A stretch of 34,530 bases of DNA, taken from Branchiostoma floridae. Lineage: Eukaryota > Chordata > Leptocardii > Amphioxiformes > Branchiostomatidae. Both the position numbers and the translations under genes were made by a program. The DNA lies in assembly GCF_000003815.2 (NCBI RefSeq), contig NW_023365707.1, forward strand, positions 108,018 to 142,547, read 5' to 3'. Positions 31,001-34,530 of this stretch are shown here, piece by piece. Within the stretch, counting starts at the first letter, position 1, and each line of letters starts with the position of its first letter. The notes beneath the pieces are model-generated. The model had not been told where the DNA came from. It saw nothing but the letters and a program-made list of their open reading frames with translations, and did no database searches.

Positions 31001-31257
31001 ATCAGCTGCTGTTTGTTGAAATTGTTTGTGTCTTTCTGAAATATTTTGCTCATTGTTGTATCATTGTATAAAGACTACACCGTTAGTTTGTCATATGAAA
31101 CCTTTTTTTTTTTACTGCGCAGCTTTTAGTGTGTCTGCTGTCTGATGGCCCCTACCCCGGGGAAAGTGGTACGACCCTTCTGGAGCTGACCTCTGACCTC
31201 CTGTTATCAGAGAAATGCAGTCAGGATGTAGCACAGATCTCCAAACTCGTCACTCTG
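18730..31257 (+). CDS. UTP20: UTP20 small-subunit processome component, first exons (partial)
   Basis: UTP20 is a very large nucleolar HEAT-repeat scaffold (about 2,800 aa in human) needed for 18S rRNA processing; only about the first 430 residues are here. Exons: 18730-18774 (ATG in good context), 19585-19662, 20501-20567, partly in gap to 26264, 26648-26718, 26965-27153, 27701-27785, partly in gap 27986-28006, 28548-28625, 29499-29669, 30225-30383, 31123-31257. All visible junctions are GT-AG and phases agree from exon to exon. Recognisable motifs include ERLSEVNIDVVHRI, LKTHLQV, VVQLARDL, DFYPHF, TQDTELIEW, NFAAESFAFLMRK and GVGRLLFEM, each close to vertebrate UTP20. Two exons hide in N runs. 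The next exons are missing downstream, and their counterparts are at 13057-13621. Introns carry an antisense XK-related gene and many repeats. Confidence 0.9.
19235..19495 (+). mobile_element. 5S rRNA-derived SINE
   Basis: About 116 bp at 19235-19350 follow 5S rRNA from end to end: a start like GCTACAGCC, TGAATACACCCGATG, then GATCTCGGAAGC (start of the A box region), TTGGATGGGCGACC (C box, one change from TTGGATGGGAGACC), and a closing GCTGTAGC complementary to the start. A non-5S body follows to about 19490. This is the build of SINE3-type elements, transcribed by pol III from an internal 5S promoter. A plain 5S pseudogene is less likely because of the attached body. It sits in UTP20 intron 1. 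Confidence 0.7.
21064..21246. repeat. Nested inverted repeat with CCAAT-like words
   Basis: Two 48-bp arms, 21127-21174 and 21199-21246, are complementary with few mismatches (starts TGATTGGTCA and TGATTGATCA). The left arm also pairs with GACCAATCAGAAGG at 21063-21076. Within the arms the GACACCGG/CCGGTGTC words are themselves palindromic. Probably a fold-back DNA element in UTP20 intron 3. Confidence 0.65.
21601..21759. mobile_element. Fold-back element
   Basis: Arms at 21601-21659 and 21705-21759 are complementary, beginning ACCCGCCT and including a perfect 29-bp core with CCTGGTCCTTTGC; a 45-bp spacer separates them. It lies 134 bp past the stop of the XK-related gene on that gene's strand, so likely within its 3' UTR; AATAAA on the minus strand occurs inside it (21698-21703) and again at 21379-21384. 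Confidence 0.75.
21893..23514 (-). CDS. XK-related membrane protein, two coding exons, 368 aa
   Basis: Coding exons are 22796-23514 and 21893-22280; donor CTG|GTGAG and acceptor CGTCCAG are in place and the joined length is 368 codons plus stop, right for XKR8/XKR9-sized proteins (about 370-400 aa). The N-terminal part shows the family pattern: a first helix with DVVTDIMLAVEYF, then WGGLTLAF and PQFVMNM, a helix with HIGVALRYLQIV, and further helices including HLIGSLLESVPQICLQVYV. XK-related proteins are multi-pass plasma-membrane proteins; some (XKR4, XKR8, XKR9) scramble phospholipids after caspase cleavage. I see no clear caspase site in the tail, so the scramblase role is open. An AG at 23570-23571 suggests an upstream non-coding exon. 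The gene lies antisense inside UTP20 intron 3. Confidence 0.9.
23570..25055. other. Non-coding stretch of UTP20 intron 3, upstream of the XK-related gene
   Basis: No supported gene. A 155-codon minus frame at 23884-24351 has no domain and looks like chance or old repeat sequence. Confidence 0.5.
25056..25595. repeat. Compound CT-rich satellite with 200-bp higher-order unit
   Basis: Runs of CT broken by CCAT, CCGT and TTTC words for 540 bp. The pattern from 25121 recurs from 25321 with an exact period of 200 bp and very few differences (for example TTCGTCTCGC against TTCATCTCTC). An assembly gap starts 17 bp after it. Long Arg-Glu minus-strand frames here are artefacts. Confidence 0.95.
25613..26218. 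other. Assembly gap 1 (606 N)
   Basis: Unknown sequence in UTP20 intron 3, taking the 5' side of the exon that ends at 26264. The CT satellite beside it is the likely cause. Confidence 0.95.
26528..26557 (+). pseudogene. Relic copy of the start of a UTP20 exon
   Basis: Ten codons after an AG read AALVAALKIT, matching the start of the exon at 26648 (AALVAALKTH) 120 bp downstream. In the first eight codons all four base changes are at third positions and silent. The copy runs into non-coding sequence. Confidence 0.6.
27211..27435 (+). repeat. Two extra copies of the 3' end of a UTP20 exon
   Basis: The last 71 bp of the exon ending at 27153 recur at 27211-27281 and 27365-27435, same length, few changes, each followed by a donor (GTGAGG, GTGGGT). 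Both still read FTCLLYLFKFLWRHL in the right phase. A web of ACAGGTGT-type short repeats lies between them. Confidence 0.9.
27828..27984. other. Assembly gap 2 (157 N)
   Basis: Hides the 5' part of the UTP20 exon whose last seven codons (DLAENPD) are at 27986-28006. Confidence 0.95.
28327..28517 (-). mobile_element. tRNA-derived SINE
   Basis: On the minus strand the head has an A-box-like TGGTGTAGTGG, and the element ends in a (CATT)n tail (AATGAATGAATG on the plus strand from 28325). The 7-bp word GTGTTAA flanks it at 28320-28326 and 28518-28524, a plausible target duplication. The B box is degraded. Confidence 0.55.
28932..29295. mobile_element. Harbinger-like MITE, 364 bp
   Basis: Inverted ends of 34 bp begin GGCCACA and continue through TTCTTGGTTCACGG (28932-28965 and 29262-29295) with one mismatch, and TTA flanks both sides (28929-28931, 29296-29298). 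A TTA target site is the mark of PIF/Harbinger elements. The interior is AT-rich and non-coding. Confidence 0.75.
29735..29769. mobile_element. Long fold-back element, copy 1 (cut by gap)
   Basis: GGTAACCTATATCCGTTG at 29743 matches an arm of the element at 31320-31545. The assembly gap starts inside it. Confidence 0.6.
29770..30134. other. Assembly gap 3 (365 N)
   Basis: Within a UTP20 intron. No exon need be missing, since the exon ends at 29669 and resumes at 30225 in compatible phase. Confidence 0.95.
30470..30625. mobile_element. Palindromic MITE, diverged copy 3
   Basis: GCAGTGGTTTTAAGTTCGC and the closing TGCAGTTACAGTA match the interior and right end of the MITEs at 3583 and 7695. 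The left end is not clear. Confidence 0.55.
30655..30880. mobile_element. Long fold-back element, copy 2 (diverged)
   Basis: Arms carry GTATTTAGGGAT at the left and TTGATATCC...GGTTACCCTGTGGGTAAAGG at the right, aligned with the copy at 31320-31545. Confidence 0.65.
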
Positions 31258-31319
31258 GTAGGAAATTTTCTTTAAAAGTCTCTTTTTATGTCTTTTTGTT
31301 TGTAGCAAATCTTGCGTAA

Positions 31320-31545
31320 CTATGTAACGTTAGTTCACCTTTATTCGCGGAGTAACCTATTTTCGTTGTTTTTTTAAACGGGGTATTTAGCGATAGCAAG
31401 TCGACGGACGGTGGTTTCAAATTGCAATATTGTGAAAATATCGCAATATGAAGCCACTGTCCGTTGACTTGATATCCCTAAATACTATGTTTTAAGAACA
31501 ATGGATATAGGTTACCCTGTGGATAAAGGTGAATTGGTGTTATGT
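31320..31545. mobile_element. Long fold-back element, copy 3 (best preserved)
   Basis: Nearly the whole 226 bp is one palindrome. The left arm runs TTCACCTTTATTCGCGG (31334), then GTAACCTATTTTCGTTG, GTATTTAGCGATAGCAAGTC and GGACGGTGG; the right arm is the complement in reverse order and ends at about 31533. A smaller palindrome (CAATATTGTG / ATCGCAATATG) forms the tip. RNA from it would fold into a long hairpin. Confidence 0.8.
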
Positions 31546-32351
31546 GCACACACACACACGTACATGCACACACTACTGACACAATTTTATACGAAACGCT
31601 CACAGACTCACACACACACACATGCATGTGCACATACATGTACACATACAATATGTAGAATAAAAGCTAGACATGCGTACTTGCCATGTTTTGCAAAACA
31701 CGTTGTATTACTAAGTTTCTGTTTTGCTGAGATAATAAGATCTACGTCAACAATAACAGGGGTCTTCGTACATTATTTACTTTGTAAAATTTTATTTCAA
31801 TGCAGTACTTTAGGCTACAAGCATGTCCCATATTATCTTATTGACTATTAATATTATAGTCATTCATCAAAAGTTGATTCCTAAAACTCTAACTCTATCC
31901 AAATGTGACACGAATACATGACTGTGCAGCGTGCTAACAATAATTATACTACAAAATTACAACCAAACACAACATGACTGTTAAAAGGTATGTCTGTTAG
32001 AAATGTATTTCACAATTGCTGGTAAACCACGTCAATGTAGCTGCCTCAAGCTTAAGCATATATAGTGTGTTTGCTTAGCAGGTATGTTACAGTGACTGGT
32101 TATATATCATTGACATAACAAGCTTAAGCATTCAAAAAAACTGTTTTTTTAACAGCACTGAGTACATTTTATATCTATTAAAAGTTTTCCCTTAAATCTC
32201 ACTCTAGAATACAGGACATTCTATAGAAATCTAAACGCTTCAGTTTTTATGCTGTCCAAACTGCAAAATCTTTAAATACTAATTATGTACAGCTTACTAG
32301 TATGTACATTGTTGATAATTTTTCTCCTCAAATTTGGGAAATTTAAGTCCC
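31546..32351. other. AT-rich stretch between UTP20 exon and TRIM-NHL D
   Basis: Short CA-rich runs at about 31549-31640. No UTP20 exon was recognised here. Confidence 0.5.
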
Positions 32352-34524
32352 TCACATGTATCTATACTTCCTGATACAGTGGTCCTCAGCATCAGCTACA
32401 AACACATGTCCATCCTCTGTCACTGCCACCCCGTGGGGAAGGTTCAGTTTGTCTCCATCACTGGGGATTGTTGATACCCAAGTACCATCTTGGCGAAACA
32501 CCTGAAGCTTCTCACTGTGTCCAACACCATCAGTTATACCCCCAACGTTTGCCAGAACTATGTTCCCCCTGCTGTCAGCTGACACCCCCCGAGGGCCCCA
32601 CATGTCCTGTGGGTGTCTGCCTTTCTGACCAAACTTGTGTTGGAAGTTCAGATTCTTGTCAAACACCTGCACACGGTCATTGCCTATATCTGTCACAATG
32701 ATGTTGTCTTCTTTATCCACACAGACAAAACTTGNNNNNNNNNNNNNNNNNNNNNNNNNNNNNNNNNNNNNNNNNNNNNNNNNNNNNNNNNNNNNNNNNN
32801 NNNNNNNNNNNNNNNNNNNNNNNNNNNNNNNNNNNNNNNNNNNNNNNNNNNNNNNNNNNNNNNNNNNNNNNNNNNNNNNNNNNNNNNNNNNNNNNNNNNN
32901 NNNNNNNNNNNNNNNNNNNNNNNNNNNNNNNNNNNNNNNNNNNNNNNNNNNNNNNNNNNNNNNNNNNNNNNNNNNNNNNNNNNNNNNNNNNNNNNNNNNN
33001 NNNNNNNNNNNNNNNNNNNNNNNNNNNNNNNNNNNNNNNNNNNNNNNNNNNNNNNNNNNNNNNNNNNNNNNNNNNNNNNNNNNNNNNNNNNNNNNNNNNN
33101 NNNNNNNNNNNNNNNNNNNNNNNNNNNNNNNNNNNNNNNNNNNNNNGGCCACGGGGGCTTGTGCAATATTCACCCAGAGGAAATCTGTTTGTCAGTTCTC
33201 CTGATGGGGAAAATTTCTTCACTTCCTGCCCAGAGTTCACCACTATGGTGCCATCAGTCTGAACTGCAACTGATACAGTGTATGCAACTGTTGAGAATGA
33301 GGAACAAAAGTTCCCACTCAGATCAAATATCTGAACACGTTGGTTACCAGTATCAGCCACATACAGCCTGTCCCCCCTGACTGCTACATCTATAGGCCTG
33401 TCAAACTGCCCCTGCTGGCTGCCCTCCTGCCCAAACCTCAGTACAGGGTTGTTACTGCCCACATCTACAGTGAGAGGTGGACACAGGTTAACTCCTCCTG
33501 ATCCTGTAGCCCCACCCCCTCCCCCTGTAGCCCCTAGCCCTGAAGCCTCATCCCCACCCCCTGTAGCTCCACCACCTGCACCCCCTCTCCCTGCACCCCT
33601 TTCCCCTGTCACTGTCGCCCTGACCACATGCTTCCCTGACGCTTGTGGCCTCCAGACTGCCTCAAACACCCCCTCACTCATTTCTATTGTGTGTAATCTA
33701 ACACACTGTCCCCCAGGGGAGGTGACTGTGACCTGAGGAGTTCCCTGAACTTGACCCTCCCATGATGTGAAAATGACAGAGGTTGGCAGGCTTTCTACAG
33801 GGAGCTGTGTGAAGACAATACTTGCTTTATAAAATGACAGAGTTCCTGGAGTAATGGTTAACATCACTGGGTTTGGTTCAAATGATACCTGAAGTGGTTT
33901 GTGTGAGAATTTCTCTCTTTCTCCTATACTATTTAGTCTGTCTTTTAGCTGCTGCCTAAGTGTGAGAATCTCAACATCATTATCTCTAGCTAGAGTGTCC
34001 TTGCAGAACTTAAGTCCATCTTCTGTAGCTTTCTTAGACCCTTCCAAACCTTTCAGTTCTTTCAGCAGAGGCTCCTTTTGACTCTTCTCCATCTCCTCAA
34101 GTTTCTTTGTGAGTTCCTTTTCCTCCTCGTCCAGTTTTGCTCTCAGCTGGGCAAAATGTTTCTGTATGTTCTTTTTCTGCTGCTCACAGTTAGTTGTAAT
34201 ACTGCTTAGTTTTTTGGTAACGCTGCCCTCAGATTTCTTCAATGTGTTGTTCCTATCCTGTGCTGTCGCCACTAATGTCTGTAGTTCACCCTTGACCTCT
34301 TGTGCGACCTTACTGACCTCCTGTGGGTCATGATTCGGCCCTGGTCGGTGCTCAGTGATGGTGCAGTCTCGGCACACGGGCTTAGCACAGGGTTGGCAGT
34401 AGAAGGTCATGCGCTGGTCCGTGTGTTTGGGACAGTACTCTGCCCGGGTGTACTTCTGTCTGTTGCTGGGGTTCTTCAAGTCATCCAGGGTGATGGTGGA
34501 ATGGTCTTTCAGTGCAGGAGAGTT
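32352..34524 (-). CDS. TRIM-NHL protein D (partial, gap inside, probable frameshift)
   Basis: Minus-strand paralogue of genes A-C. From the right: end of B-box 1, B-box 2 (YCPKHTDQ, FYCQPC, VCRDC, TEHRPGPNHD), a Lys/Glu-rich coiled coil, the filamin-type domain, a hinge of nearly pure Gly/Ala/Ser/Thr, the first NHL repeats (to NRFPLGEYCTSPRG), then gap 4, then the last NHL repeats ending RKYRYM at 32352. The paralogues predict about 46 missing residues, but the gap is 412 N, so its length is nominal or there is an insertion. In the B-box frame a TGA stands at 34525-34527; shifting by one base restores the expected histidine-containing stretch, so a 1-bp deletion near 34522 is likely (pseudogene or sequence error). 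The RING is outside the window. Confidence 0.85.
32735..33146. other. Assembly gap 4 (412 N)
   Basis: Falls in the NHL coding part of gene D. By comparison with A-C it should cover the G-rich codons for GGQGQGEGQF. Confidence 0.95.
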
Positions 34525-34530
34525 TCATGA

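Noticed and set aside
31501-31851. 116-codon plus-strand frame
   Set aside because: Begins inside the fold-back element and runs through CA repeats.
1-34530. CRISPR arrays, bacterial operons, phage genes
   Set aside because: No spaced direct repeats of that type and no prokaryotic gene organisation; introns and pol III SINEs show a eukaryotic nuclear genome.

Overview
The window looks like nuclear DNA of an invertebrate chordate, most likely a lancelet (Branchiostoma). The grounds are split genes with GT-AG introns, a tandem family of intronless TRIM-NHL genes (TRIM genes are known to be strongly expanded in amphioxus), vertebrate-like UTP20, XK-related and Argonaute coding sequence, many short fold-back elements, and four runs of N typical of a draft scaffold (25613-26218, 27828-27984, 29770-30134, 32735-33146). 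The species call is inference.

Layout. 1-10564: three tandem TRIM-NHL genes on the plus strand (the first lacks its 5' part), each a single open exon coding RING, B-box 1, B-box 2, coiled coil, filamin-type domain, glycine-rich hinge and NHL propeller. Genes 2 and 3 arose with about 570 bp of shared upstream DNA, including a palindromic MITE and a CCAAT box. 11699-12499: a roughly 800-bp non-autonomous transposon candidate. 13057-13621: two exons that fit the middle of the UTP20 N-terminal region. 13669-13970: two tandem fragments of the exon coding the end of the Argonaute PIWI domain. 15151-16693: a 5'-truncated non-LTR retrotransposon on the minus strand. 17729-17747: a near-ideal CTCF-type motif. 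18730-31257: the first exons of UTP20 on the plus strand, with an XK-related membrane protein gene on the minus strand inside its third intron (21893-23514). The UTP20 introns carry a 5S rRNA-derived SINE, a tRNA-type SINE, a Harbinger-like MITE, three copies of a long fold-back element, and partial duplicates of UTP20 exons. 32352-34524: a fourth TRIM-NHL gene on the minus strand, interrupted by a gap and showing a probable frameshift at its left-out 5' side.

Function. The TRIM-NHL proteins are predicted cytoplasmic RING E3 ligases whose NHL propeller would recognise RNA or protein; UTP20 is a nucleolar scaffold of the small-subunit processome; the XK-related protein is a multi-pass membrane protein of the family that includes lipid scramblases. 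No shared pathway is evident.

Most unusual point. UTP20 exons are in permuted order. Exons that should follow the one at 31123-31257 lie at 13057-13621, upstream of exon 1, and TRIM-NHL genes sit beside both break points. Either TRIM-NHL genes occupy that UTP20 intron and the window is one unit of a tandem or rearranged locus, or the near-identical TRIM copies caused a misjoin.
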